Positions 11,227 to 23,500 of a DNA stretch of 64,000 bases are shown in pieces. Both the position numbers and the translations under genes were made by a program. Source of the DNA: Nephromyces sp. MM_2019 (Eukaryota; Apicomplexa; Aconoidasida; Nephromycida); assembly GCA_015657535.1 (NCBI GenBank), contig JADHZB010000905.1, forward strand, positions 43,400-107,399, in the 5' to 3' direction. Below the pieces are notes generated by a model. That model was not told the origin of the DNA. It saw nothing but the letters and a program-made list of their open reading frames with translations, and made no database searches. Each line of letters opens with the position of its first letter. Within the stretch, counting starts at the first letter, position 1.

Positions 11227-13690
11227 CTATCATTGTTATTAGTTAGGCAAGTATTTGATTTTGTTTCTGCTGAAACTTTGTTGTGATCCTTGCTTTGCGT
11301 ACATAATCCGGTTTTCTGGAATGTTGCGATGACTTTACGGCTAACGCTGGACTATTTAAGACCGTGAAACACACGCATTGGAAAGGTGAATATGCTATTT
11401 TTCTGCCTTTATTTTTAGTCCTTTTGTTTTAACAGATTTTCCGCTTAATTGGGGTTAGATGGTACATCTAGATTGTTGCCTTAACTATTGCTAGGATGCA
11501 ACAGCGTGCGCGTAATTCTATAAATTTGTTGTTCCTGCTGCTTGCTGGACTTTTATGCGTTAATGAGGCCCTTTTTTATCCCAATTTATAATTTGCAAGC
11601 TTTTAGATGTACCATGGATATAAGAATTTGATAATTTAAATGTGGAAATGTGATTTTTTACTCTGGGTTTTCAGTCTCTCCTTGTGCACGGTGCTTTACG
11701 AAAAGCATCTATCCTTACGTATTAAAATTGTTGTGTGGGAATGTTAGTATCCTTCCAGAATAAGCTGGGCAATCTAGTTCCTCTCTTTTTTAGGTTTTTT
11801 ATTCACGTAATTACTGAGGGGTCTCATTTAGTTTATTTTCGACATGTGATGATAATACCTTTTTTTTCGTTGCTACTCTAATAATATGTAGTTGTAGAAT
11901 TGGACAGCAGTCCACAGAAACATAATTATTGGCATTGATTTTTCCGTTGTACTAAGTTTAAATAGTTCTTTAGGCTCGTCTTTCTTTAACCTTTCTTTTA
12001 AATATAGTATTTATCTCATGTTTTCGAAGAGTAGTCTCCGTCATAAATTAATAAATTTTACTATTAAATTCCGGTGATATCTTCCTGAAGGTATTAGTTC
12101 ACCCATAGTAACTGGAGATAAGGTAGATACCGAAGTCCTTACTGCGTCCTCGTGTATGCCTTATCGTTAATATCGAACTTGGCGATTCACTGTATCACCT
12201 TGTGCACGTTAATACGGGGGTTTTATGCATATTTTGACTGCTTGGTAATTTTTATTTGTTCCGTTGACACCCCCTAGGAGTCTTGTTCTTTACTCTGGAA
12301 TATCCCCAATGTTCCTCTGCTGTTCCACAAGCTGTATTTAGCGCTCTATATCAAGGGATTAATGAGTATTTTTTGATTTTAGGGCTTTCTTTTTGTTATG
12401 ATCAAGCATAGTTTAATTCGTGCAATTTAAGGTGCCGCGGTGCTCTTTGGCTTTCAAATATTTGCTTATGTTCCATAGATAGTTATGAAAGTAGCTACGG
12501 TGAGCAGAAAAATTAATTGTGTGTTCTGAGACAGTTTGTTTGTAAGCTCATCAAAGCTACCCGGCATTGTTCATTTTCACTAATTTAATGGAAATATTCT
12601 TTAGCTGCGAGGAAAGCTATGCGCCATATTAGTGCTTTCTGAGGCGTTATGTGTACTGTGTTTGTTCTTTCCTGGCTTTGAGTTTTCCCCTTTACGTTTA
12701 ATATTGGGCTCTTTTGTTACGAGAGTTAATTTCTTCGATACCTTTTGGTTTACAAGTACCTTTTGATTTTTGATGGTATACTTTTTCTGGTATATCATTT
12801 CTTAATATCCCCCAGCTCTCAGGGGCTCCCACCACAGCTTGCTGCACTAGCGAGTCTATCTTCATGACCCCAAGGCATCAATGCATCAGCCAAACTAGCG
12901 GGCGATTAGCATGTCACTCTTTTAATGCAGATACTCCCCAGCCGTGCCCATTATATAGTTGCTGTGACTTTAGTTCGCTTGTGATTATTAGCACCATTTG
13001 GAGTAGCTTTGTGGCGAATTTCATATATATGTTGCCACTGGTAAAGTGCTGCGCTTGCCTCTGTATTTTTGAGCTGGTTATCTTGTCTAACAGAACACAC
13101 AATTATCTTTAAGGTTAAATACTATTCATAGGATATTCCGCTGTCCTTTGTCGCTTGCCAGTAGAACGGGTGCTGCGAAAATGGAAGCAATCTGTTCGCT
13201 TTTCCCATCACTTTACCGTTAGTGCATAAATAAAGGTATCATAGGAGCGTATTAATTTATGATGTATACTGAAATGTACCAATCATACGCGTAAACTTAT
13301 TGGCTATTTCAATTGTAAGATGCCATTTTCCCAGAAAGTAAAGCAATGGGACTGTTATTACTTCTTTAGTGCGGTTTATTGCGTAACCGTCTGGGAATAG
13401 TTACCAGTTATGGGGTGCAGATGAACCATCAAATGTCTTGATTTTTGCTTGCAATATCCCTAGATTTTATGTCAAGAGTAATAGACGTAATTGCAGCTGC
13501 CATGTAGCCCTCATTTGGTTGGCGGATCATGTTTACTGCGAAGGATTGTTACTTTTTAGCGTGCTGCAGCATGATTAGGTAAGATATTCGTACTTTTATG
13601 CTGAGGGGGTGGTGAGCACGCTTTGTCAGAATTGCTAGGGTGACAAGCTTTGCTACTGTAGCAGGAAAAATTTAGCTGAAGCATATGGGA
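11227..13690. other. T-rich non-coding tract downstream of ISCA2
   Basis: The + strand is strongly T-rich and A-poor from the ISCA2 stop to about 13.1 kb, like the introns of SF1 and SmE. I found no exon with good splice sites on either strand. The open frames at 12864-13112 (+) and 12601-12798 (-) have composition-driven protein sequences. It may be a long 3' UTR or run-on transcribed sequence. Confidence 0.5.
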
Positions 13691-13923
13691 AATTCTAGTT
13701 GGGTCGGAAGATGGAAGCTGTATCTTGGGTTAGACGGGGTACTAAGAGGGATCCTTCGAGCCAGCGTAATACCAAGCGAGTAATTAGTTGCTTAGTGGTC
13801 GAATAATGGCGGCGGAACCCGGATCTGCACAGACGACTCCCTTGCTCCTGCAATGAAGCTTGCTCGTCCTGGCTCTTACCCTGCCCAGCTGCAGCGGTAG
13901 AGTCTGCGCTTCCTGGCATTCAG

Positions 13924-14709
13924 TCATGCTGTACTGCTACCCTCACCGCTACTTTGCGATTCGTTAGGAGGGAGACCAGTTGATGTTTCTGAGTTGTCCT
14001 TATTCGAGGCGAATAGAAATGGGTCAACCAATCCTGGGTAGTAGGGTGAGTAAGCGCCGTTAAAAATAGTGGGGTGTCCGAAAAGGTATGGAACGTCACG
14101 CCTACCAGCTGGCGGGCTTTGCGTGAATAGTGTAGATTTCTGGCGGTGGTAGGGTTTATTCTCGCCGCTTTCAGATTTGGCTGGTATGGCGATACTTTCT
14201 GGTGGGGCATAGGCGTGTGGTGAGTATTTCACGTTGTTGTATGGGTACATGTCGTAGAAACGGTGGTACTGTGGTAGCACCTCCGTGTACCACTTAATGT
14301 AAGCGTTGTAATAGCCTTGGTATGCATCGTAATAAGCCTGCGAATGCGCAGACTCTGTTGCATTTCCGTTATTTGAAGCAGGTTTTCGCGCTCCGCGTAG
14401 GGCCCCCCAGTGCTGATTTGCAACTGCAGTATCCCAGCGGATGCTTGCCAATGAAGGTATTTCAGTCTCTTCAAGCTGTATCGCGTCTCTAACTTGCTCG
14501 TGCCTGCGCTCCAAGGTGGTTCCTGGCAGCTTAGCTGCGGATTCAGAGTCTAATTCCAAAATTGTTGCTCCGAGGTTTGAGGAAGGTAGTGATGAAAATG
14601 CATCCACCTGGTAGCTACCTTCAATCTGTTGAGACTGGACTCTAATCTCCTCTGTGGCATGCTTTAATAGCAAAAGGCTAATTAGGTAACGATATTTGCA
14701 CGTATTCAT
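13924..14709 (-). CDS. Secreted Tyr/Pro/Ser-rich protein, 261 aa, unknown family
   Basis: This is a single-exon frame from an ATG at 14709 to a TGA at 13924. The N-terminus (MNTCKYRYLISLLLLKHA) has a short basic n-region and a hydrophobic core, as in a signal peptide. A central part near residues 115-165 is dense in Tyr (AYYDAYQGYYNAYIKWY). It is followed by Pro/Tyr/Ser-rich disordered sequence with PYLFGHP and PYYPGLVDP, and a low-complexity Ser/Glu/Gly end. There is no second TM. GC content is higher than in the surroundings. It could be a dense-granule or cyst-wall type product; Tyr-rich oocyst wall proteins are known in coccidia, but that parallel is only suggestive. The frame at 13695-13919 directly downstream may be 3' UTR. 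Confidence 0.6.
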   Translation of the reverse strand: MNTCKYRYLISLLLLKHATEEIRVQSQQIEGSYQVDAFSSLPSSNLGATILELDSESAAKLPGTTLERRHEQVRDAIQLEETEIPSLASIRWDTAVANQHWGALRGARKPASNNGNATESAHSQAYYDAYQGYYNAYIKWYTEVLPQYHRFYDMYPYNNVKYSPHAYAPPESIAIPAKSESGENKPYHRQKSTLFTQSPPAGRRDVPYLFGHPTIFNGAYSPYYPGLVDPFLFASNKDNSETSTGLPPNESQSSGEGSSTA

Positions 14710-17654
14710 TTTTACGTAGTCAATGCATAAGTTCAGTTTTCTTGTAAGATTGGATTTCTATTATTATAGCTACCCATTATTGCCGATTATCGCTGCGCTA
14801 CATGCTGTTTTACAATCTTTAGAGCGTTTTGCCGAAAGTATAGTTACGGTCGAATTTGCAAGAACCCTGCTCTTTTAAAAGAAATAAAACTGCCCTTACC
14901 CTAATATAGCCTTAACCACTTGTAACGAAACTTATGGTATACGGTAAGCCACTTGTTACGTTTATTAGCTTGGCAGGTTGGTTGGCTAAGTACAGGCCCC
15001 TAATGAAATTGCCGCAGCAAGGTGAAAGCAGTTAACTTCCTTCAATCATTCTCTCATGCGACAACACTGTAATTTTTCCACGTCATGCGCCAAGTGTAAC
15101 TTGTGCTGTTGGAATGTTAATTAAGGTACCCACGTTTGTGAGTACATATGAGGCTTACAACATCCGAAAGCATATATCTCCCGTATTATCCTGTGCAATG
15201 AGCGACCTCACACATACAAGCTCCGCACAAAGAGCCCTGCCTGAACAGTTGAGCAGCTCGCTTGTGTGTTGCTCGCCTCATAACTTGGATTGCTACCCTG
15301 CAGGCACAGCGGCTTGATCCATTGTGCACAGCTGCGATTGCTGTGGATCTAATACGATCACGAACCAACTACAGGCGACGTACGGCTTGTGGGTGACCTA
15401 GCGTCGACGGGCAGCAGCGATTAGCGCCGTGGTGGAAGCTATGCAGTGGCTGGCTGTACTTGTGTACTTTGGGTTCCGAAACTCGTGCAGTGTAGTCACT
15501 GCGTTTATTTGTACGTTTTGGTTTATTGACCTTACACAAACGCTAAACAGGATGTCGCTAACAATGCATGTAATAAAATTTTAGGCGCCGCAGAGGAATA
15601 GAGTTGTCACATGATGCCCCAGAGTACTTCAGACGCAACAATTGAAAAAATTGGGTGCGCGCAACGAATGCCCGGTAGGAAAATTTGTGAACAGGCATGA
15701 AATAGAAAAAAAAATGAAGCACCACAACAGATTTCGGTGTAAAAGGTGCAAAAAACTTCATGCAATGTTTGCACAGTAATCGAGGTACTCTGTGCGAGGA
15801 GAGGCTAAGGTTGACCTTGAAAAACAAAAGAGAGCAGCAGGAATTTACAAGCTTTTGCTTTAGCTTGGCCTCAGCAGTACAATAAATGATAATGCATGAC
15901 ATACAGGCCTGAAAACTTTTTTCACGAACACCGATGGATATTTAGTCAACTCCGTTAAATTTGCGTAGTATTCTTGAAAGCCTTATACAGCAGTGACACT
16001 CTTCAGAAAAAATCCATACTAAAATTGCTAGATACTTTTGTAATTAACATACTAGTCTTGTCTTCCGCAGATGATATTGATGGTTTTTTCTATCACATTT
16101 GATTTTATGCTACTTCCGGGAAAACTAATATTTACAGTCAACTTTCGCCGCGTTATCCTTTAAAAAATTGCTCAAGCCTCTTCTCGGTAGGTTCTAACCC
16201 GGAAAAGCATAAGTTCACTCCGGTAGCAACCTTCCGGTATCACTCCTTTCTTGTGTATTTACTAATAAAATTGATTAAAACTACTATTTCTGAAACAGCA
16301 GGCCGAGAAAAAGTATGCCTCTCCGTTAGCTTGACTTCAGGAGTCATATATAGAGCATATTTGAGTGGTTAAAAGCTCAGATATGTTGAAATGGCCCACG
16401 AGATACTCTGTATATTTGGCCTTACTTATACCGTAAATATTAGTGAGAGCATGTTAATATAGAAAATTGGAATTGCAGCAACTTGCCCACTAATTGAGGT
16501 TTCAGTGAAATTTTCAATCGCGAAATTCGCTTGGAATGCCCCCTGACCGTGCACGTGGTATTTCGAAATATCCAGGCATTGCTAGCGAAGCTTAGATGTT
16601 TGTGGGCGACCCTTTTTCGACGAGTGAAACCTTGGGAGTAGTTTATGGTGCTACTTGATTAGGTGTTGCAGATATCTAGAAGTCTAATTTACACCGAAAC
16701 TTCCTGTATGTTAGGTATCGTAGAATAAATTAATTTTGTTTGGAGATAAACTACGCTAAATAAGATAAGCCAGCAGATCGTTTCTAGAGTTTGTAGCTTT
16801 AAAATGGCCTTGGCCATATGAGGAATTGCAAGGCTTCTGTGAACCTACCAAAATACAAAGCTGGGAAGAGAATTCTTTAATGGCTTTTAATCTAAATCGT
16901 ATTTAGAAAAATGTCAGTGCTACGACTCCTTACCTATAAGTCTTGCTTGCCATGAAATGGATACGCTCGGCTTTTATTTTCCGGTAATTGATATGCAATT
17001 CGCCGTGGTTAAAGCTAGCATCATGGTCTATTTAAATGTTATTAATTCTTCATTATATTTATAATAGCTTTGTATCATCCGTTCCAGTCAATAAACTGAT
17101 AAACTACGATCTTTTAATGCAGAACAGCATATTTTAGTGGTACAAAAGTAAGCAATTAAATTGGGTCAATAATTGTAGCAATTATTTCCGTGTAAACATG
17201 CTTTCCTTAAAGACTTATTTCTGTTAAACTTAAGAAGCAAGCAAACAAAAGTTATTTGGGAACTTGATTTCAAGTGTTTCCTCTCATTCATACTGAGGCA
17301 AAATACACGGCAGCAAGTAAGTAAATCCTATGCTTTTTTTCTAGAGATACCATAGGAAGCATGTTTCAGCTGTGCATGACTCAAGTAGTCCCTGGACAAA
17401 CATACTAGGTTCTTTGAAGAACCAGATTACTTCAGCATCGCAGCGGGTTGAGTTCATGATTTTGATTGTTTAACTTAACCCGAAATCTATCCAGATTCAT
17501 GGACGTAATGAAATCCTTAATTTGGTGACTCATTTTAGAACAATAGAGTCGAAGTACGCTCTAAGTTGAGCAATTTTTCCGCTGAATATTTTCCATTAAA
17601 ATGGCATATTCGAACGTTTTCACTTATGCGAAACTGAAAAAAACTCTTTTCCAG
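14710..17654. other. Intergenic region without a supported gene
   Basis: Two open frames were considered: 15114-15317 (+, 67 codons, Ser/Ala/Cys-rich) and 15558-15902 (-, 114 codons, Phe/Leu-rich). Neither has convincing splice partners or recognisable motifs. Composition is mixed, with a GC-richer island at 15.2-15.5 kb. Confidence 0.4.
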
Positions 17655-17905
17655 TGTATATGCTGCACCGCAAAGGGTGCTACGCTTCAACATTAAGGAA
17701 AAAAGCAAGCACGCTATGCGTAAATGAACTAAATAATGTACTTGAGCCTCTGCACTTGACTATACTTGGAAGATTCCTTAGTTTAACGTTTCAGTATCAA
17801 AAAATTGAACATATAAAGGCAGATTGTCAATGTTATACGAATGGACAAGCCATAACTTATTTGAAAATGCAAAAAAATTATTTATCCAAAGCAGTTCGCT
17901 GCCGT
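17655..17905 (+). CDS. Candidate exon of an unrecognised + strand gene
   Basis: The stretch is bounded by a good acceptor (TCTTTTCCAG) and a consensus donor (GCCGT/GTAAGT) with 83 open codons between. The peptide is basic and Cys-containing (MLHRKGCYASTLRKK at its start, KAVRCR at its end). If the ATG at 17660 is the true start, the N-terminus would resemble a mitochondrial presequence. I could not find the next exon. The gene downstream is on the other strand. Confidence 0.4.
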
Positions 17906-18082
17906 GTAAGTGCTTCTAAGTTCAATTTACACATGAGTGCCTAGTTGATGGATTCACATGCGAAAATTGGATTAATTCTTGATTTTTTAAGAATGATATA
18001 CATACCTGTAACTTCTTTTCCATTAATAAACCTAGAATGTCGCTCAGTTCGCTCTCCGTGATATCTAAAAAGTGAAAGTATT

Positions 18083-19221
18083 TCAAAATGGAATATTTCC
18101 CCTACAATGTGAAGCCAAACCGGTGATTTTTAAGTGGTTGTAATTTAGCTCCTTTTCTTGCTGCGGTTGCAACAATTGAGTTGCTTGATTAGCCCGGTGT
18201 ATCATTAGTTCGTTGAATTTTTCATTAGGATGAGCCGCTCGTTCAACTTCAGGGACAGAAAGTGTGAGCTCCATGCCGCCTTTGGAAAGTATTGGGTTTT
18301 CTTTTTCTCTTTTGAATTGCATAACTAGCAAATTTTTTTAGATTACCAGCGAAGTGTCCTCGTTCCCAACGATGCTGCCTATGCCTCATATTAATTTTTT
18401 TTTTTCCGAGAAAATAACCTACTTACGGTGCCACTATATAAGCTTTTTCAGGAAGAAGATATCTTGCGAATGGTTTAATTTTTTCCTGAAATGTTTCCCT
18501 ACATCACATCATATTTACAAGTGTGCCTTAAGAAAGTTTGGCGCTTCTCATTCCTTTTCAATACAACCTGGAAACACTCCGAATATCCTCTGCTGTCAAT
18601 AGGAGTTCGCCTGGGTAGTAGCTGAAAAATAACACGAAAATTAGGTGAAAAAGCAGCATTTTGAGCTTATTCAAAAAAATTTTGAGGTCTTTTACTGGGG
18701 CTGGTATGAAGTGAATGAAAGTTACCCCTATTTAGCCTGGCATATTAGGGTGTCATTGCTGTACGTACATCGAAAAGTTCATTGAACAAACGAAAAAAAG
18801 CCGCGGACGTTACTCTATTGTTGTAAAAAGCTATGAAGACCTAGGATATATTTTATTCTTAGAGGAAACCTGTTCAGGGCAGTCAAAACCTTCATTACCA
18901 TTAATTTCTACTTTGTCCGCTTTCACAATCAATTGCAATAAAGTGGCCAATCGGCGGATATTATGTGTTCGTATGCTGAGGCATTTCTCAGCTATATGCA
19001 ACACCTCCATCTCAATCGACAAAAATACACCCTAGTTATTATTCTATTACCTAAAACTTAAAAAAGGCTTTGACAAGAATCCGCAAAATGATGTAACCTA
19101 GGAATACCTTTAAATTGCCTCGATAATGCGATAAGGAAGGCATCGAGCGTGAACGTTGCTTTATTGCAGCTAGTAACACAATATAATCGTTCAGTTTCTC
19201 ATTAGTAACACTGCGCATCAT
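18083..19221 (-). CDS. Complete six-exon gene, 222 aa, function unknown
   Basis: Exons on the minus strand are 19221-19108, 19031-18870, 18621-18568, 18485-18427, 18384-18347 and 18324-18083. They sum to 669 nt, and every junction agrees in phase. The ATG at 19221 is the first of two adjacent Met codons. The protein is soluble-looking and helical: exon 2 has IRRLATLLQLIVKADK, exon 4 FARYLLPEKAYIV, and the last exon is Gln/Glu-rich (ATQLLQPQQEKELNYNH) ending in RGNIPF. No signal peptide, TM or zinc motif is visible. I do not recognise a family. The start is divergent from the + strand material at 19.3-20.4 kb. Introns are short (56-246 nt) and not T-biased. Confidence 0.65.
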
Positions 19222-19337
19222 ATTGCTTGTGCTTGCGCAGGACTGGCGTCATTCGTTGTGGTTACGCCCAGATGTCACCGCGCCAATAGTCAATCTCTAG
19301 CCTACTCATCAGCGGCTGCATTGTTTACCTCCTCAAC

Positions 19338-20427
19338 ATGTGCGTTTTGCAATTCAGTCTATTCAAGCTTCACACTACGTGGCGAGTACAGAGGATGTCT
19401 CTTAACATGTATATCGGTGTTTTTGATGCATTTTCGAATGTGCTTAATACGGTAATGTACCAAGGAGTGTATTTTGCTTTCCAGATGGCTGCGTGTGTTC
19501 TTTATATACCTAAAGTTGCATTACAAGCATGTAAAAGCTGATCAGCATCTTCATAGGCGAACTATTTTGATTATCAGGAACTATTTATGGTGCCATTACA
19601 AGTAGTAGAAAAGTTTATTAGCTCCGCTTTTCTCAATTGGCCTGCGTCGCTTTAGGTATCCTTCTTTTTCTTTTGGACAGATCTATGTTTGGCAGGAACA
19701 AAATTCGCAGTTTTATAGCTATCCCGCGAACGCGAGGGACACTGATTAATTGCGCTCTTGATTTTATTGCTTCAATAATGTGCAGCGAACTGCATTTTAT
19801 TGCCCTGTGATTTCTGGTAATTTGCTGCGTTACTAGCCGACCATTTTGTAGAAATCAGTAATATTAATATATGTGGTAACAGGTTGTGCTGTGTAATCTT
19901 TTTTATATTTTGAACATCACTTTTTTGCTGCTCTTGAGGTATGCCAAGTTTGCTATTGCATGTAGCGTCTGTTTGCGGTGGCTATGAGGATGGGTTGAAA
20001 GATATTATTTTTGTTGCCTATATGTAGTTGTTACATATCTCGTTTATCGAAGTCGCTATTCCGATCATGGCCGATACTAGATCAATGCTTGTGGAGTTTG
20101 CTGTGCTACCTTGACGCACGCTTCGTGATTGAATTGCTGGCCATAGTATTTTACACCTCTCTACCTCTAGATAAACTGATAGTGCCTATCTGTAGTTCTT
20201 TTTGTTGGATTCTACGATATATATGTAATCCTAAACCCTTCGAGATTGAATATTTCTTTCCTGCGCTCGGTGCCGTATGTTTTTTTGTTAACGCATTGCT
20301 CTTCTTTCTTGCATTTGATAGGATGCATCTTTTGAACTATGTAGTTCTTATGAGGGTTATTTTGTACTTTTATTATGGTCTGTACTCAGTTATAAATTGT
20401 ATCTTATGTTTGAAGTGGTGCATCTGA
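19338..20427 (+). CDS. Candidate polytopic membrane protein gene, exons not fully joined
   Basis: A frame from an ATG at 19338 to 19541 encodes 67 residues with a hydrophobic middle. The stronger piece is 20026-20427. It follows a plausible acceptor (GCCTATATGTAG) and keeps about 133 codons open to a TGA. Its sequence suggests three or four membrane spans (ELLAIVFY, FFPALGAVCFFVNALLFFLAF, YVVLMRVILYFYYGLY). Polar linkers such as CNPKPFEIEY argue against pure T-richness as the cause. The phase of the two pieces does not join directly, so an exon is missing or they are separate. The end lies 148 bp upstream of the SF1 start codon. Function unknown. Confidence 0.4.
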
Positions 20428-20575
20428 GTGACATCGCTATTGTGCTGCTTTATTTCGATGCAATTCTCCTCTGAGAGCCTTTTATTAATGGGGTAAGATT
20501 AATTTTTGGACAAAAAAAAATGCTTGAGTTATCTTTTCTCTGTCTTCATTTTTATGTTGACAGAAAATCGGCAAG

Positions 20576-23500
20576 ATGTCAATGGATCAGCTAATGGCGC
20601 TTGTTCCCATTGAGGCTGCGCATAGCATTCTAGATAAAGGTAGAAAGTCCCGCTGGGAGAAGACTAAGGAACGCATTGGAGGTTCTAGATGGGGTGCTAT
20701 AGAAGACAAGCCGTATTTTCCTCCACCTTATGTGGATCTGCCCCCTGGCATGACACCGGCACAAACAGATCAATTTTTACGTGAACAAAGATTTGATGAG
20801 CTTTCTAAGAAGCTGTCTCAGGGAGAATTGGAATTTGGTGATCCTGATATTCGGCCTCCTAGTCCTCCTCCGGTTTATGACAAGCATGGTAGCAGGATCA
20901 ACACTCGAGATGTCAGGTGTGCAAAGTATATCCTGAGAAGGATACAACTTCATTCTGTTACTTTAGTCATCCATGGGCTTCGCATTAATTTGATTCTTCT
21001 GGTTTTGACCGTTTTATCGAACATTGAGCCTGCATAGTGGCTGGATTACTGATTTTTGGTGTGATGAAGTATCTTCTGTGTGGCTTTGGTCCTATTTATG
21101 AACTTGGATAGTCCAAACGGTGTTTTCAGTACTATTTGCAGTAAATAGTGTTCTATTCCAATGAATTTTTGAATTATTTCTGCATTTATCAATAGCTTGG
21201 TACTGAAATGGGCATTTGTACAATATTTTTACAGCATTTGTGCTACTCCAACATATGTTTGATGGTATAAGCTTTTCTATTTTCTAGGGTGCGCAATGCT
21301 ATGAATTCTGAATACCAGCGGTTAGTGGAGTATATGGTCAAACATGTTGACGGGTTTGTCCCCCCAGCAGATTTCAAGCCTTCTAAAAGGATTCGAAGGA
21401 TTGAAATTCCCCTTGATAAGGTAATCGCAAGTTCTTTGATATTCTCAATATATTATTTGTGTCTCTAACTTTTACTCTTACGTGTGACTATTCTATTTTT
21501 AGTCGCTTTTTATGCCAGGATTGCGAATTATTGTAATGTACACTGAATTATTTTTAGCACATTTATCTGCATGATAACGTTACGCTTATTCGCTAAATTT
21601 TTCAGTATCCGGATTACAATTTTATGGGTTTAATAATTGGACCTCGTGGATGTAACCACAAGCGCTTAGAATCTGAAAGTGGGTCTCAGATATCCATTCG
21701 TGGAAAAGGAACCCAGGTCAGAGCATAATTTTTTGTTTTTCTATTGAATTTGATCCGGAATATCTCGAATTACTGAATGTTCGCGTGCTAGATGCTTGCT
21801 GCTAGTTTCTAAAAACTTTTTGTAATGAGCATAGAGGGTATTTTTACTATTTTTCAATGGCAATTGTTATTATCAGAAAGAAGGGAAAAGAGCGGATCAT
21901 CAAACTGATGAAGAAGCCGGAATGCCAATGCATGTTCACCTTGCGGCGGACTCGGATGAGGCTGTGGAGGTTTGTGCATAATGTCTTAACTTTAGGAGGT
22001 CCCATTGAAGTGAAATTTCAATTTTTTAAGCCTGCTTAATAGTGAAGCAGTTTAGTTGGAAATTTTGACTTTTTTAAGCGCCATTCAAAGGAATTTTATA
22101 TATTTTTTTGTTGTAAATGTTTTATGAGAAGGAAAATCACAAGGTTTGTGTTTTTACAGAAAGCAGTAGCCTTGATAGAACCTTTGTTGGACCCATGTCA
22201 TCCCATGCATGAAGAATTCAAGAAAAGAGGGCTGGAGCAATTGGCTCTCGTAAATGGCGTTTCATTTGGTCAACTTGACCAGCAGCGCTGTGCTTCATGT
22301 AGCGCTGTGGGTCATCTTGGTAAGCATGCAGCTCAGTGCTCTGTATTTCTTCCTTGTATTTTAGTGATGGCATTTAAATTTAAGTGGATGACATGTTGAT
22401 GAAGAATTTAATGGCTTCTTAATTATAGCTTACGCAACGATGCATGTATGCGTGGTGGTTTCGTCTGTTTGAGAGGATATCATATCATCTTGTTTGCTGC
22501 TCACAAAGATTATAATTTTATGCTACTATAACCAGGAAAATCCTGTTTTATGATGTAGGGATCGAGATTGAACATGCTTGTTTACTTTTTTCAGCATATG
22601 ACTGTCCTGATGCGCAAAAGATCCAAAACTTTAAGAAGCCAGAAGTTGTGAGTTTATTGCTATGAAGCGATTCCTTTTTAATAGAAAAAATGTTGTTAAT
22701 TTTTTCATCGGCTTGTTATATATTCGCTGAAATTCTTACAGTGATATTTTTCTGTATACCTGTAGCTTATTGTACTCGAAATTTGAGCACTGTTAATTGT
22801 TGGTAATGAATGATTTTGGTTTCCTTTGAGCTTTAAATATCCGTGTATTTGAAGCTTTCACTTGCTACCGACAAATAAAACTCTAATATTTTTTAATAAT
22901 TTCTTTTATCATGACAGCTTGCAAAGTATCGAGATTCATTTCTGGAGTAAATGTAAGATTCTGAAATTTTAACTGAAGTTAACTTTTTTTTTACAGCGTT
23001 GTGCAATTTGTGGAGATATGGGACATGTAACAATGGACTGTAAGCTTGTAAAGAATAATCATTTGGTAGAAGATGGTAATAGTGCTTCTGCATCTGGACT
23101 TGTACCTCCTCCGCCTCGCGCACCTCCGAAAAATCCACACTTGGCGTATTTCCAGAAACTTAAAATTGATCAGGTATCTATATAAAGCTTTTGATTGAAT
23201 ACATAAACACTTAATGTCAATAGTGCATGCCATTCTTAGGGTTGTTTTAGAAGGGGATTATACTAATTCTCAGTGAAGCTTTATTTATGATTGAATTTTG
23301 TAGAGCGTGTGGCGGTTTTTAGCAAATCAAAGAATCGCGTATATTTTCTGTCGCAATCGAGTCATCACGTGTGTTTTTCATGTCGACAATAATTAGGAAT
23401 ACAAAAAAATGATGAATGAGCTAGGAGGGGATTTTCTTGCTAGTGAGGACCAGCAAGAGGACAGCAAGCATTCCGTTGAAGCTAAGCACGTTTTCAATGT

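Noticed and set aside
12864..13112. 82-codon + frame downstream of ISCA2
   Set aside because: Lies in a T-rich tract. Sequence is Ser/Cys/Leu-rich as expected from composition.
15558..15902. 114-codon minus-strand frame
   Set aside because: Phe/Leu-rich, no signal peptide or motif, no splice partners. Could still be real but I cannot support it.
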